This document shows positions 1-14,845 of a DNA stretch of 53,625 nt, in pieces. A model generated the notes under the pieces. The model saw nothing but the letters and a program-made list of their open reading frames with translations, was not told the origin of the DNA and ran no database searches. The translations under genes were made by a program, and so were the position numbers. The DNA is from Rubrivivax benzoatilyticus JA2 = ATCC BAA-35 (lineage in GTDB: Bacteria > Pseudomonadota > Gammaproteobacteria > Burkholderiales > Burkholderiaceae_C). Where the stretch lies: contig NZ_AEWG01000079.1 of the NCBI RefSeq assembly GCF_000190375.1, positions 1 to 53,625 on the forward strand. Reading direction: 5' to 3'. The first letter of the stretch is position 1; every line of letters starts with the position of its first letter.

Positions 1-28
1 CTTGGTACGCGGTCACCCTCACCCCCTG

Positions 29-54
29 CCCTCTCCCGCAGCCGCGGGAGAGGG
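29..54. repeat. REP-like hairpin downstream of pccB
   Basis: An 11-bp perfect inverted repeat (CCCTCTCCCGC / GCGGGAGAGGG, 4-nt loop), preceded by a C-rich stretch (CACCCCCTGCC). It lies just after the stop codon of the minus-strand carboxylase gene. Similar CCCTCTCCCGC hairpins are common interspersed repeats in Xanthomonas and Burkholderiales genomes, from memory of such genomes. It may act as a transcription terminator or mRNA stabiliser for the operon. No U-tract follows on the minus strand, so termination is not assured. Confidence 0.6.
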
Positions 55-63
55 AGGAATGCA

Positions 64-1596
<1,533 letters not shown>

Positions 1597-1613
1597 GAAG
1601 TCTGTCTCCTCGG

Positions 1614-2594
1614 TCAGTCCATCAGGTCGAGCAGGCGGCGCGCCGCCACCGAGGCGGCCAGCCGCCCGGAGAGCACGTCGTCGGTGATCGCCGGCAGCGC
1701 GTCGCGCACCGCCGGGTGTTGCTTGAAGCGCTGGCGCAGGCCGGCTTCGATGCGGTCCCACATCCAGGCTTCGTCCTGCGCGCGGCGGCGTGCGGCGAGC
1801 CGGCCGCTGGTGCGCTGGCGCTCGTTGAAGCCCGAGACCGCGGCCCAGAATTCGTCGAGCCCGCTGCCCTTCAGCGCGCTGAGCTGCAGCACCTGCGCCG
1901 GGGCGGCGGCGTGCGGCCCCAGGAAACGCAGCGCGCTGGTGATCTGGGCCCGGGCGCGCGTCGCGGCGTCGGGGTCGAGGTCGGCCTTGTTGATGACCAC
2001 CAGGTCGGCCAGCTCCATCACGCCCTTCTTGATCGCCTGCAGGTCGTCGCCGGCGTTGGGCAGCTGCAGCAGCACGAACATGTCGGTCATGTTGGCGACC
2101 GCGGTCTCGCTCTGGCCGACGCCGACGGTCTCGACGATGACGACGTCGTGGCCGGCGGCCTCGCAGACCAGCATCGCCTCGCGCGTCTTCTCGGCCACGC
2201 CGCCCAGCGTGCGGCCGGCCGGGCTGGGGCGGATGAAGGCGCGCTCGTCGGAGGACAGCCGCTCCATGCGCGTCTTGTCGCCGAGGATCGAGCCGCCGGA
2301 GACGCTGGACGAGGGGTCGACGGCGAGCACCGCGACGCGGTGGCCGCGGCCGATCAGGTGCAGGCCCAGCGCTTCGATGAAGGTGCTCTTGCCCACACCG
2401 GGCACGCCGCTGATGCCCAGGCGCAAGGCGCGCCCGGTGTGCGGCAGCACGGCGTTGAGGAGTTCGTCGGCGCGCAGGCGGTGGTCGGCGCGCGTGGACT
2501 CCAGCAGCGTGATGGTCTTGGCCAGCGCGCGCCGCTGCATCGGCCCCGCGGGGCCGAGCAAGGACGCGAGCAGCGCCTGGTCGGGGTCAGGCAT
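1614..2594 (-). CDS. meaB: Methylmalonyl-CoA mutase-associated GTPase MeaB
   Basis: A 326-residue G3E-type P-loop GTPase of the MeaB/ArgK family. It protects methylmalonyl-CoA mutase and gates loading of its B12 cofactor. The Walker A motif GVPGVGKST is at residues 63-71, followed by [21 protein letters not shown] (switch region, written here as one family signature), [11 protein letters not shown], and the guanine-specificity motif NKAD near residue 205. The gene lies between the mutase (27 bp upstream) and pccB (17 bp downstream), the usual order for this chaperone. Older annotations call this family an LAO/AO transport ATPase; that function is not supported by this context. Start at 2594 is the only upstream ATG consistent with the family N-terminus. 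Confidence 0.95.
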   Translation of the reverse strand: MPDPDQALLASLLGPAGPMQRRALAKTITLLESTRADHRLRADELLNAVLPHTGRALRLGISGVPGVGKSTFIEALGLHLIGRGHRVAVLAVDPSSSVSGGSILGDKTRMERLSSDERAFIRPSPAGRTLGGVAEKTREAMLVCEAAGHDVVIVETVGVGQSETAVANMTDMFVLLQLPNAGDDLQAIKKGVMELADLVVINKADLDPDAATRARAQITSALRFLGPHAAAPAQVLQLSALKGSGLDEFWAAVSGFNERQRTSGRLAARRRAQDEAWMWDRIEAGLRQRFKQHPAVRDALPAITDDVLSGRLAASVAARRLLDLMD

Positions 2595-2621
2595 GGACTT
2601 CTCGAGACGGCGGCGACGGGC

Positions 2622-4793
<2,172 letters not shown>

Positions 4794-4835
4794 CGAGATG
4801 TCTCCTGCTGTGCAAGCCGCCGGGCCCGCTGTCAT

Positions 4836-4851
4836 GAATAATTATAAATTC
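4836..4851 (-). promoter_or_regulatory. AT-rich promoter/operator motif upstream of the mutase operon
   Basis: On the minus strand this reads GAATTTATAATTATTC, 43 bp before the mutase ATG. It includes a perfect TATAAT (plus positions 4841-4846), a good -10 element. The sequence matches the site at 5126-5141 at 13 of 16 positions (GAATTCATAATTTTGC). Two such AT-rich near-copies in a roughly 70% GC region, flanking the divergent regulator, suggest an operator for that regulator. The -10 role and the operator role could overlap; I cannot separate them by eye. Confidence 0.5.
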
Positions 4852-5125
4852 CTGCGTCCGACACGATCCTGACACGTCGGTTAACGGCGCCCCCCCGAGA
4901 CCGGGTTCGGCGCCCACCCGGGCCTTCGCAGGCTTCGTGAGCACCCGCGCTCGCCCGCTGCAGGCGGGACACCCAGGCGATGGCCGCTAGCCTCGCCGAC
5001 GCCAACCGAACGGACCCGGCTCGCGGCCCGGCACCCGAAGGCGAGGCGACGACTTGCACCACGCCGGAGCTGCGATTTTGGGGTTTTCCCTAGAACCAAG
5101 GCACCTGGCACATCCGATGCGTGAT

Positions 5126-5141
5126 GCAAAATTATGAATTC
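5126..5141 (-). promoter_or_regulatory. Second copy of the AT-rich motif, overlapping the gntR start
   Basis: On the minus strand this reads GAATTCATAATTTTGC, in the same orientation as the copy before the mutase gene. It covers the proposed ATG of the divergent regulator at 5134, which would allow autoregulation. It is 13/16 identical to the 4836-4851 copy. The inter-motif DNA (4852-5125) contains no other clear signal. Confidence 0.4.
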
Positions 5142-5841
5142 AGATCCACCCTCGGCCCCGCCGACCACCCTGCCCCGCTCGCCTGTGGCCGACGTCCCGC
5201 ACCGCCCCGATGCCCGCCCGCTGTCACCCCGCGCCCTCTACGAGGAAGTCGCGGAACGGCTGCGCCAGCAGATTTTCTCCCGCCGGCTCGAACCCGGCAG
5301 CTGGATCGACGAACTGAAGCTGTGCGCCGAGTTCGGCATCAGCCGCACGCCGCTGCGCGAGGCGCTGAAGGTGCTGGCCACCGAAGGCCTGGTGACGATG
5401 AAGGTGCGCCGCGGCGCCTACGTCACCGAGATGTCCACCGCCGACGTCGCCCAGGTCTACCACCTGCTCGCGCTGCTGGAGAGCGACGCCGCGGCCACCG
5501 TGGCCACCCGCGCCGACGAGGCCCACCGCGAGCGCCTGCGCCGCCTGCATGCGCGGCTGGAGACCGAGACCGGCGATCGCGACGTCTTCTTCGCGACCAA
5601 CGAGGAGTTCCACATGGCGCTGCTCGACGCGGCCGGAAACCGCTGGGCGACCCAGGTGGTGACCGACCTGCGCAAGGTCATGAAACTCAACCGCCACCAC
5701 TCGCTGTTCAAGCACGGGCGCATCGAGGAGTCGCTGGCCGAGCACCGTGCGCTGGTCGAGGCGATCCTCGCCCGCGACGGCGAGGCGGCGCGACGGCTGA
5801 TGCACGCGCACTTCGACAACGGGCTCGCGGCCGCGGCTTGA
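5134..5841 (+). CDS. GntR/FadR-family (FCD) transcriptional regulator
   Basis: A 235-residue regulator. The winged helix at about residues 30-95 reads LYEEVAERLRQQIFSRRLEPG, then the recognition helix region CAEFGISRTPLREALKVL and the wing VRRGAYV. An all-helical FCD ligand domain follows (NEEFHMALLDAAGN, and NRHHSLFKH...EHRALVEAI with metal-binding His residues). FCD regulators usually respond to organic acids or acyl-CoAs. It is divergent from the mutase-meaB-pccB operon, so control of propionyl-CoA metabolism is the simplest inference. No convincing Shine-Dalgarno precedes ATG 5134, so the mRNA may be leaderless, or translation may start at the in-frame GTG 5185. The gene ends 67 bp before sucC on the same strand. 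Confidence 0.88.
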   Translation: MNSDPPSAPPTTLPRSPVADVPHRPDARPLSPRALYEEVAERLRQQIFSRRLEPGSWIDELKLCAEFGISRTPLREALKVLATEGLVTMKVRRGAYVTEMSTADVAQVYHLLALLESDAAATVATRADEAHRERLRRLHARLETETGDRDVFFATNEEFHMALLDAAGNRWATQVVTDLRKVMKLNRHHSLFKHGRIEESLAEHRALVEAILARDGEAARRLMHAHFDNGLAAAA

Positions 5842-5908
5842 CCGCCGTTAGGCTCGGGTCAGACGCGCGGCCCACACTGGCAAGACTTCACGACGAGGAC
5901 CACCAGGC

Positions 5909-7069
<1,161 letters not shown>

Positions 7070-7090
7070 TCCGCGAAGCAGGAAGATCCC

Positions 7091-7984
7091 ATGAGCATCC
7101 TGATCAACAAGGACACCCGCGTCATCACGCAGGGCATCACCGGCAAGACGGGCCAGTTCCACACCCACATGTGCCGCGACTACGCTAACGGCCGCAACTG
7201 CTTCGTCGCCGGCGTGAACCCGAAGAAGGCCGGCGAGGACTTCGAGGGCATCCCGATCTACGCCAGCGTCAAGGAAGCGGCGGCGCAGACCGGCGCCACC
7301 GTCAGCGTCATCTACGTGCCGCCGGCCGGCGCCGCGGCGGCGATCTGGGAAGCGGTGGAAGCCGAGCTGGACCTGGCGATCTGCATCACCGAAGGCATCC
7401 CGATCAAGGACATGCTCGAGGTGCGCAACCGGATGAAGGCCAAGGAAGCCGCCGGCGGCAAGAAGACGCTGCTGCTGGGGCCGAACTGCCCGGGAACGAT
7501 CACGCCCGAGGAGATCAAGATCGGCATCATGCCGGGCCATATCCACAAGAAGGGCCGCATCGGTGTCGTGTCGCGCTCGGGCACGCTGACCTATGAAGCG
7601 GTGGCGCAGCTCTCCGAACTCGGCATCGGCCAGAGCAGCGCGGTGGGCATCGGCGGCGACCCGATCAACGGGCTCAAGCACATCGACGTGATGCGCCTGT
7701 TCAACGAGGACCCGGACACCGACGCGGTGATCATGATCGGCGAGATCGGCGGCCCCGACGAAGCCGACGCGGCGCGCTGGTGCAAGGAGCACATGAAGAA
7801 GCCGGTGGTCGGCTTCATCGCCGGCGTCACCGCGCCGGCGGGCAAGCGCATGGGCCATGCCGGCGCGCTGATCTCCGGCGGCGCCGACACGGCGGATGCC
7901 AAGCTGGCGATCATGGAGGAGTGCGGCTTCACGATCACGCGCAACCCGTCCGAGATGGGGCGGCTGCTGCAGAAGCTGATCTGA
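7091..7984 (+). CDS. sucD: Succinyl-CoA ligase alpha subunit
   Basis: A 297-residue alpha subunit. It binds CoA in an N-terminal Rossmann domain ([13 protein letters not shown]) and carries the phosphohistidine in the motif [17 protein letters not shown] near residue 256. [12 protein letters not shown] and the [10 protein letters not shown] phosphate loop are intact. It forms the ligase with SucC. The Shine-Dalgarno AGGAAGA is 5-6 nt before ATG 7091. A strong hairpin terminator lies 23 bp after the stop, so sucCD is likely a two-gene unit, with or without read-through from gntR. Confidence 0.97.
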   Translation: MSILINKDTRVITQGITGKTGQFHTHMCRDYANGRNCFVAGVNPKKAGEDFEGIPIYASVKEAAAQTGATVSVIYVPPAGAAAAIWEAVEAELDLAICITEGIPIKDMLEVRNRMKAKEAAGGKKTLLLGPNCPGTITPEEIKIGIMPGHIHKKGRIGVVSRSGTLTYEAVAQLSELGIGQSSAVGIGGDPINGLKHIDVMRLFNEDPDTDAVIMIGEIGGPDEADAARWCKEHMKKPVVGFIAGVTAPAGKRMGHAGALISGGADTADAKLAIMEECGFTITRNPSEMGRLLQKLI

Positions 7985-8006
7985 GCGGCACGCGCCGCCA
8001 CTGAAT

Positions 8007-8034
8007 GAGGCCCGGCACGTCCGGGCCTCGGTGT
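8007..8034. terminator. Bidirectional terminator between sucD and the HDOD gene
   Basis: A perfect 9-bp stem GAGGCCCGG / CCGGGCCTC with loop CACGT, followed on the plus strand by GGTGTTT. It is the only structure between two convergent genes, so it probably serves both. The T-tract is short. Confidence 0.75.
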
Positions 8035-8035
8035 T

Positions 8036-8950
8036 TCAGGCCGTCTCGTCGCGCGCGCGTTCCAGCGCCGCCGGCATCGCCTGGCGCAGCACGACGGCCA
8101 GCGGATGCGGGCTGGTGGCCAAGGGGTGGCGCAGCGTGTCGGCACCCAGCTCGGCAAAAGCCGGCGTGATCGCCCAGCGCCGGGCGGCGCGGCCGAAAAG
8201 CCGGTAGGCGCGGCGTTCGAGCGCGGCGCAGAAGGCTTCGCTCGGCGGCGCGGGCGCGGTGCCACCGCGGTCAAGCAGGTTCAGCGCTGCCGTCCAGCCG
8301 CTGTCGTGCAGCAGCCCGGTGAGGTAGGCGTCGAACACCGGCACGCCCTCGGCGCGCAGCGCGCACTCCGCGGCCAGCGCCTCGGAATGAGCCCACAGGC
8401 GGGCGCCGGCGCTGCGGCTCCAGGGGCCGGGCGCATGGTCGTAGATCGGCTTGAGCACGACGCGCGCGATGACCGTCTGCAGCCCCTGCACGCCGATCAG
8501 CGAGATCGATTGCTGCAGGTCGGCGGCCTCGCCACGGCCACGGTAGTAGGCGCTGCCGGCCAGCTTGAGCACCTCGGCGGTCAGCACGACGTCGCGCGAG
8601 ACACGCTGCGCCATCGCCGGGACCGGCAGCTGGTCGCCCTGACGCAGCATCGCCAGCAGCTGCGGCACCAGCGCCGCGGCCCGCGGCAGCAGGTCCTCGG
8701 GCAGGCCGGGCTGGGCGAGCACTGCGTCGATGGCCTCCAGCGCCCGGGCCTCGGCGGCGGTCGCCGGGCCGGCGGCCGGCGCCTCGGCACCGAGCAGCCA
8801 GCACAGCAGCGGAACCGGGGGCGCCGCAGGGGGCGTCTGGCCGATCGCGGCGGCAGGCGCCGCCGCATCGGGCCGCAGGGCCGGCACCGGGACTGCCGCA
8901 CGCGTCGCCTCGCGGCGCCGCGGCGCGAACAGCCGGGCCAGCCAGCTCAT
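8036..8950 (-). CDS. HDOD-domain protein
   Basis: A 304-residue protein with a Pro/Ala-rich N-terminus (residues 1-55) and an HDOD domain from about residue 95. Signature stretches are LAMLRQGDQLPVPAMAQRVS, VLKLAGSAYYR, SISLIGVQGLQTVIARV and LTGLLHDSG. HDOD domains look like HD phosphohydrolases but usually lack the metal site and act in signalling; the substrate or partner is unknown. The start ATG 8950 is 10 bp from the gltA stop, so it is the probable last gene of the sdh-gltA transcript. Its role there is not obvious. Confidence 0.85.
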   Translation of the reverse strand: MSWLARLFAPRRREATRAAVPVPALRPDAAAPAAAIGQTPPAAPPVPLLCWLLGAEAPAAGPATAAEARALEAIDAVLAQPGLPEDLLPRAAALVPQLLAMLRQGDQLPVPAMAQRVSRDVVLTAEVLKLAGSAYYRGRGEAADLQQSISLIGVQGLQTVIARVVLKPIYDHAPGPWSRSAGARLWAHSEALAAECALRAEGVPVFDAYLTGLLHDSGWTAALNLLDRGGTAPAPPSEAFCAALERRAYRLFGRAARRWAITPAFAELGADTLRHPLATSPHPLAVVLRQAMPAALERARDETA

Positions 8951-8960
8951 CGCCGGTTCG

Positions 8961-10271
<1,311 letters not shown>

Positions 10272-10290
10272 GTCGAGGCCTTTCTTGAGC

Positions 10291-10572
10291 TCAGGCGGAA
10301 GCAGGGACGGTGGGACGGCGCAGTTGCGCCAGCACCTCGTGCACTTCAGGTCGATCCAGCTCGCCCTGCAGCTCACGACGGCCGAGCAGCAGGTCGAGCA
10401 GATCGTTGTCCGGCAGGTCCATCAGGGCCATCAGCCCCTGGGCCTGCCGCTTCGTGATCGTCGCCTCGTGATCACGGAAGAAACGTTCGACGAAGAGGTC
10501 GTTCTCCAGCAGGCCTCGGCGGCAGCGCCAGCGCAGCCGGCCGAGATCGGTGGGGTCCAGACGTTCGTCCAT
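10291..10572 (-). CDS. sdhE: FAD assembly factor SdhE
   Basis: A 93-residue SdhE/CptB-family protein that promotes covalent flavinylation of SdhA. The family motif appears as [15 protein letters not shown], close to the RRGM-E-D consensus, followed by [16 protein letters not shown] and a short acidic segment [14 protein letters not shown]. It lies between sdhB (23 bp upstream) and gltA, its common position in betaproteobacteria. It is embedded in a longer open frame, but ATG 10572 gives the right family length. Confidence 0.93.
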   Translation of the reverse strand: MDERLDPTDLGRLRWRCRRGLLENDLFVERFFRDHEATITKRQAQGLMALMDLPDNDLLDLLLGRRELQGELDRPEVHEVLAQLRRPTVPASA

Positions 10573-10595
10573 GAGCCGTAGTCGCTTTTCTTGTC

Positions 10596-11300
10596 TCAGA
10601 TGGCGCGGCGGACCATCATTTCCTTGATCTTGGCGATCGCCTTCGTCGGGTTCAGCCCCTTCGGGCAGACGTCGACGCAGTTCATGATCGTGTGGCAGCG
10701 GTACAGGCGATACGGGTCCTCGAGGTTGTCGAGGCGCTCGCTGGTCGCCTGGTCGCGGCTGTCGGCGATGAAGCGGTAGGCCTGCAGCAGGCCGGCCGGG
10801 CCGACGAACTTGTCCGGGTTCCACCAGAAGCTCGGGCAGGCCGTCGAGCAGCTGGCGCACAGGATGCACTCGTACAGGCCGTTGAGCTCGTCGCGCTCCT
10901 CGGGCGACTGCAGCCGCTCGGTCTCGGGCGGGCGCTCGTCGTTGATCAGGTACGGCTTGATCGAGTGGTACTGCTTGAAGAAGTTCGTCATGTCCACGAT
11001 CAGGTCGCGGATCACGGGCAGGCCCGGCAGCGGGCGCAGCACGACGGTGCCCGGCAGCGTGCGCATGTTGGTCAGGCACGCGAGGCCGTTCTTGCCGTTG
11101 ATGTTCATCGCGTCGGACCCGCACACGCCTTCGCGGCAGCTGCGGCGGAAGCTGAGCGACGGGTCGACCGCCTTCAGCTTGATCAGCGCGTCCAGCAGCA
11201 TGCGTTCGCTGCCGTCGAGCTCGACCTGCAGCGTCTGCATGTAGGGCTTGGCGTCCTTGTCCGGGTCGTAGCGGTAGATCTGGAACGTACGGAGCGTCAT
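10596..11300 (-). CDS. sdhB: Succinate dehydrogenase iron-sulfur subunit
   Basis: A 234-residue SdhB that passes electrons from FAD to the quinone site. The [2Fe-2S] ligands are in [21 protein letters not shown], the [4Fe-4S] ligands in [12 protein letters not shown], and the [3Fe-4S] ligands in [14 protein letters not shown]. The start [14 protein letters not shown] is typical. It lies 15 bp after sdhA. All cluster cysteines are present, so the subunit should be functional. Confidence 0.97.
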   Translation of the reverse strand: MTLRTFQIYRYDPDKDAKPYMQTLQVELDGSERMLLDALIKLKAVDPSLSFRRSCREGVCGSDAMNINGKNGLACLTNMRTLPGTVVLRPLPGLPVIRDLIVDMTNFFKQYHSIKPYLINDERPPETERLQSPEERDELNGLYECILCASCSTACPSFWWNPDKFVGPAGLLQAYRFIADSRDQATSERLDNLEDPYRLYRCHTIMNCVDVCPKGLNPTKAIAKIKEMMVRRAI

Positions 11301-11315
11301 GTCGGAACCTGTGCC

Positions 11316-13109
11316 TTAGAACGAACGGACCTTGGGCGGAACGCTGTCGACGCTCAGCGGCTTGAGGTTGACCGGCTTGTATTGCAGCCGGCTGCCTTCG
11401 CTGAACCACAGCGTGTGCTTGAGCCACTCCTCGTCGTTGCGGCCGTTCGGGTGTTGCGGGGTGTCGCCGTAGTCGTTGACGGTGTGCGCGCCGCGGCTCT
11501 CGTGGCGGGCGGCGGCCGAGACGATCGTCGCCTGCGCGGCCTCGATCAGGTTGTCGACCTCCAGCGCCTCGATGCGCGCGGTGTTGAACACCTTGCTCTT
11601 GTCCTTCAGGCCGATGGCCTTCACACGCTCGGCGATGGCGGCGATCTTCGTCACGCCCTCGTCCATCACGGCCTGCGTGCGGAACACGCCGGCGTGCTGC
11701 TGCATCGTCTTGCGGATGTCGTTGGCGACGTCCTGGGCGTATTCGCCCGAGGTCGAGGCCTCCAGGCGGGCCAGGCGCTCGAGCGAGCGGTCGGCAGCGT
11801 CAGCCGGCAGGTCCTTGTGGTTGCGGCTGGCCAGCGCGCTGGCGACGATGTGGTTGCCGGCGGCACGGCCGAAGACCAGCAGGTCGAGCAGCGAGTTCGT
11901 GCCCAGGCGGTTGGCGCCGTGCACGCTGACGCAGGAGCACTCGCCCACCGCGTAGAAGCCGTTGACCACCTCGTTGGGCTTGTCGCCCTTGGGCACGACG
12001 ACCTGACCGTGGATGTTGGTCGGGATGCCGCCCATCTGGTAGTGGATCGTCGGCACGACGGGGATCGGCTCCTTCGTGATGTCGACGTTGGCGAAGTTGT
12101 GGCCGATCTCGTAGACCGAGGGCAGGCGCTTCAGGATCGTCTCGCCGCCCAGGTGGGTCATGTCGAGGTTGATGTAGTCCTTGTTCGGACCGCAGCCCCG
12201 GCCTTCCTTGATCTCCTGGTCCATGCAGCGCGAGACGAAGTCGCGCGGCGCGAGGTCCTTCAGCGTCGGCGCGTAGCGCTCCATGAAGCGCTCGCCGTTG
12301 GCGTTGCGCAGGATCGCGCCTTCGCCGCGGCAGCCTTCGGTCAGCAGCACGCCGGCGTTGTGCACGCCGGTCGGGTGGAACTGCCAGAACTCCATGTCCT
12401 GCAGCGGCACGCCGGCGCGTGCGGCCATGCCCAGGCCGTCACCGGTGTTGATGAAGGCGTTGGTGCTGGCGGCGTAGATGCGGCCGGCGCCGCCGGTCGC
12501 GAACAGCGTGCACTTGGCCTGCAGCACGTGCACTTCACCGGTCTCCATCTCGAGCGCGGTGACGCCGAGCACGTCGCCGTCGGCGTCGCGGATCAGGTCC
12601 AGCGCCATCCACTCGACGAAGAAGTTGGTGCGTGCCTTGACGTTCTGCTGGTACAGCGTGTGCAGCATCGCGTGGCCGGTGCGGTCGGCCGCGGCGCAGG
12701 CGCGCTGCACCGGCTTCTCGCCGTAGTTGGCGGTGTGGCCGCCGAACGGGCGCTGGTAGATCGTGCCGTCCGGGTTGCGGTCGAACGGCATGCCGAAGTG
12801 CTCGAGCTCGTAGACGACCTTCGGCGCCTCGCGGCACATGAACTCGATCGCGTCCTGGTCGCCGAGCCAGTCGGAGCCCTTGACGGTGTCGTAGAAGTGG
12901 AAGTGCCAGTTGTCCTCGGACATGTTGCCGAGGCTGGCGCCGATGCCGCCCTGGGCCGCGACGGTGTGCGAACGCGTCGGGAACACCTTGGACAGCACGG
13001 CGACGTTGAGGCCGGCGCGGGCCAGTTGCAGCGAGGCGCGCATGCCGGAACCGCCGGCACCGACGATGACGACGTCGAACTTGCGCTTGGGAAGATGGGC
13101 GAGGGCCAT
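11316..13109 (-). CDS. sdhA: Succinate dehydrogenase flavoprotein subunit
   Basis: A 597-residue SdhA that oxidises succinate to fumarate at covalent FAD. The dinucleotide motif VVIVGAGGSGMRA is near residue 14, the FAD-attachment His is in RSHTVAAQGGIGA, and the active-site Arg region is TEGCRGEGAILRN; HPTGVHNAG is also intact. The C-terminus ends with the usual LKPLSVDSVPPKVRSF. ATG 13109 (MALAHLPKRKFDVV) is chosen over an upstream in-frame ATG that runs into sdhD. Only 2 bp separate it from the sdhD stop, so it is translationally linked. The stop is TAA. Confidence 0.97.
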   Translation of the reverse strand: MALAHLPKRKFDVVIVGAGGSGMRASLQLARAGLNVAVLSKVFPTRSHTVAAQGGIGASLGNMSEDNWHFHFYDTVKGSDWLGDQDAIEFMCREAPKVVYELEHFGMPFDRNPDGTIYQRPFGGHTANYGEKPVQRACAAADRTGHAMLHTLYQQNVKARTNFFVEWMALDLIRDADGDVLGVTALEMETGEVHVLQAKCTLFATGGAGRIYAASTNAFINTGDGLGMAARAGVPLQDMEFWQFHPTGVHNAGVLLTEGCRGEGAILRNANGERFMERYAPTLKDLAPRDFVSRCMDQEIKEGRGCGPNKDYINLDMTHLGGETILKRLPSVYEIGHNFANVDITKEPIPVVPTIHYQMGGIPTNIHGQVVVPKGDKPNEVVNGFYAVGECSCVSVHGANRLGTNSLLDLLVFGRAAGNHIVASALASRNHKDLPADAADRSLERLARLEASTSGEYAQDVANDIRKTMQQHAGVFRTQAVMDEGVTKIAAIAERVKAIGLKDKSKVFNTARIEALEVDNLIEAAQATIVSAAARHESRGAHTVNDYGDTPQHPNGRNDEEWLKHTLWFSEGSRLQYKPVNLKPLSVDSVPPKVRSF

Positions 13110-13111
13110 CG

Positions 13112-13474
13112 TCAGAGTCTCCAGAGCACTTGCACGGCCCAGCCGGCGCAGCCGACGAGCCAGACGATGGACAGCACCTGCAGCGCCAGGCGGATGCCGG
13201 CGGGCCTGACGTAATCCATCCAGATGTCGCGGATGCCGATCCAGGCATGCCACGCGAGCGACACGATGACGACGAAGGTCAGGACCTTCATCCATTGCGC
13301 CGAGAAGATGCCTGCCCAGCGGTCGTAGCCGAGCGGGCCCGGCGCGAGCAGCTGCACCAGCAGCACGAAGGTGAACAGCGCGATCAGCGCCGCGGTGATG
13401 CGTTGCGCGAGCCAGTCGCGCGCACCGTAGTGAGCGCCGACGACGAGGCGCTCGGGACCGTAGTTCTTGGACAT
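13112..13474 (-). CDS. sdhD: Succinate dehydrogenase membrane anchor SdhD
   Basis: A 120-residue membrane anchor with three hydrophobic helices (about residues 24-44, 60-80, 90-115). It includes RDWLAQRITAALIALFTF and SLAWHAWIGIRDIWMDYV, whose His and Asp match heme b and quinone-site positions in the family. With SdhC it binds heme b and ubiquinone in the inner membrane. It sits 10 bp after sdhC and 2 bp before sdhA. Confidence 0.92.
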   Translation of the reverse strand: MSKNYGPERLVVGAHYGARDWLAQRITAALIALFTFVLLVQLLAPGPLGYDRWAGIFSAQWMKVLTFVVIVSLAWHAWIGIRDIWMDYVRPAGIRLALQVLSIVWLVGCAGWAVQVLWRL

Positions 13475-13484
13475 GGGAAAGACC

Positions 13485-13907
13485 TCAGTACAGGCCGAAC
13501 AGCTTGGCGCCCAGCAAGGCGGTGAGCGGCAGGCTCAGCGCGAGCGTCACGATGGCCGAGGAGCGGCCGCTCTGCTTGGAGTAGGCGTGCGAGACGTCCA
13601 TCCAGAGGTAGCGGATGCCGGCGATGAGGTGGTGCAGATAGGCCCAGATCAGCGCCAGCACGACGAGCTTCACCAGGAACGCGGGCACGAAGCCGACGCC
13701 GGCGACGAAGGCCGAGGTGAAGGTGTCGAACGAGATTTCGGAGGTCAGGCTGTTGTCGAACAGCCAGATGACGAAGGGCAGCAACACGAACATCAGGGCG
13801 CCGCTGATGCGGTGCAGGATCGACACGAAGCCGGCGAGCGGCAGCCGGTAGCTGGCGATCTGCGAGATGTGGATGTTGCGATAGACCGGGCGTTGGGTAC
13901 TTGCCAT
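13485..13907 (-). CDS. sdhC: Succinate dehydrogenase cytochrome b556 subunit SdhC
   Basis: A 140-residue cytochrome b subunit with three predicted membrane helices. Family motifs are RPVYRNIHISQIASYRLPLAG, SILHRISGALMF (quinone-site Ser and Arg) and HHLIAGIRYLWMD (heme His). The frame extends to 13958, but ATG 13907 (MASTQRPVYRN) fits the family start. It is the first sdh gene, 95 bp after the GntR/UTRA regulator gene on the same strand. That gap shows no second copy of the GTCTTA palindrome. Confidence 0.94.
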   Translation of the reverse strand: MASTQRPVYRNIHISQIASYRLPLAGFVSILHRISGALMFVLLPFVIWLFDNSLTSEISFDTFTSAFVAGVGFVPAFLVKLVVLALIWAYLHHLIAGIRYLWMDVSHAYSKQSGRSSAIVTLALSLPLTALLGAKLFGLY

Positions 13908-14002
13908 GGGGGTTGTCCTGTTTGTTCGCGCCGGCGTCGCTGCTTTGCGGCAACGCAAAGAGTCTAATTCCAGCGCGGCAGGCTTACACGGAACTGGGCG
14001 GT

Positions 14003-14749
14003 TCAGGAAAGCTCGTTGCGGTAGTGATGGGAAGACGTGTTGTAAAGCCCGCGCCGCAGTTCGACGGGCCGGTCTCCGTAGGTGAAGGACAAACGCTCGA
14101 CCGACAGCAGCGGCGCACCCAGGGGCATCGCCAAGGCTTCGGCTTCCTCCTGCGCCGCGCCGACGGCGCGGATCTTCTCTTCGGCCCGGATCATCCGGAC
14201 CCCGAATTCGGTTTCGAACAGACGGTACATCGGCCCGCGCCAGCCTTGCAGGCGCTCGATGCTCAATCCCTTGAACGGCGTGCCGGGCAGCCAGATGTCG
14301 TCGAGCACGACCGGCCGGCCGTCGGCCAGCAGCAGGCGGCGCAGTTGCACCGCGGTCTCGCCCGCCTTCAGGTCGAGCGCACGCGCGACGTCCTGCGGCG
14401 CACGCATGCGGCGGCAGTCCAGCAGCCGGCGCTGCATGCCGCCGGCGCCGCCGTCGTCGGGGCGCAGGCGCAGGAAGCGGTACTGCACACGCTCCTCGGC
14501 ATGGGTGGCGACGAAGGTGCCCTTGCCCTGGCGGCGGATCAGCAGGTTCTCGGTGGCCAGTTCGTCGATCGCCTTGCGCACCGTGCCCTGGCTGACCTTG
14601 AAGCGCGCCGCCAGCTCCATCTCGCTGGGGATGGCGTCACCGGGCTTCCACTCACCGGTTTCGAGGCTGCGCACGAGCAGACCCTTGATCTGCTGGTACA
14701 ACGGGCTGAAGGACGGGGTGGGGTCGGCGACCGGAGCGGCGTCGGGCAT
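14003..14749 (-). CDS. GntR-family regulator with UTRA (HutC-type) domain
   Basis: A 248-residue regulator. The winged helix at about residues 14-82 has PLYQQIKGLLVRSLETGEWKP, IPSEMELAARFKVSQGTVRKA, and the wing RRQGKGTFV. A UTRA ligand-binding domain follows (LDDIWLPGTPFKGL, MYRLFETEFGVRMIRAEEKI, LLSVERLSFTYGDRPVELRRG). HutC-type regulators sense small metabolites. It lies upstream of sdhCDAB-sdhE-gltA in the same direction and divergent from mdh. A palindrome lies 9 bp before its ATG and recurs before acnB, so it is the best candidate for a TCA-cycle regulator that also controls itself. The effector is unknown; a TCA intermediate is a guess. Confidence 0.9.
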   Translation of the reverse strand: MPDAAPVADPTPSFSPLYQQIKGLLVRSLETGEWKPGDAIPSEMELAARFKVSQGTVRKAIDELATENLLIRRQGKGTFVATHAEERVQYRFLRLRPDDGGAGGMQRRLLDCRRMRAPQDVARALDLKAGETAVQLRRLLLADGRPVVLDDIWLPGTPFKGLSIERLQGWRGPMYRLFETEFGVRMIRAEEKIRAVGAAQEEAEALAMPLGAPLLSVERLSFTYGDRPVELRRGLYNTSSHHYRNELS

Positions 14750-14758
14750 GGCTCGATT

Positions 14759-14772
14759 GTCTTACATAAGAC
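14759..14772. promoter_or_regulatory. Operator-like palindrome between gntR and mdh
   Basis: GTCTTACATAAGAC is palindromic except for one central pair. It is followed by ATAA, giving 17 of 18 bases identical to the acnB copy (GTCTTATATAAGACATAA). It lies 9 bp from the gntR ATG and 73 bp from the mdh ATG, in place to repress both genes. A TAAAAT at 14798-14803 may be the -10 of mdh. Confidence 0.75.
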
Positions 14773-14845
14773 ATAAGAGTGGTGTCAGCGCCGTCGCTAA
14801 AATGTCCAGCGCCTCGACCAACACCCCATCCTGAGGAGCCTCCCC

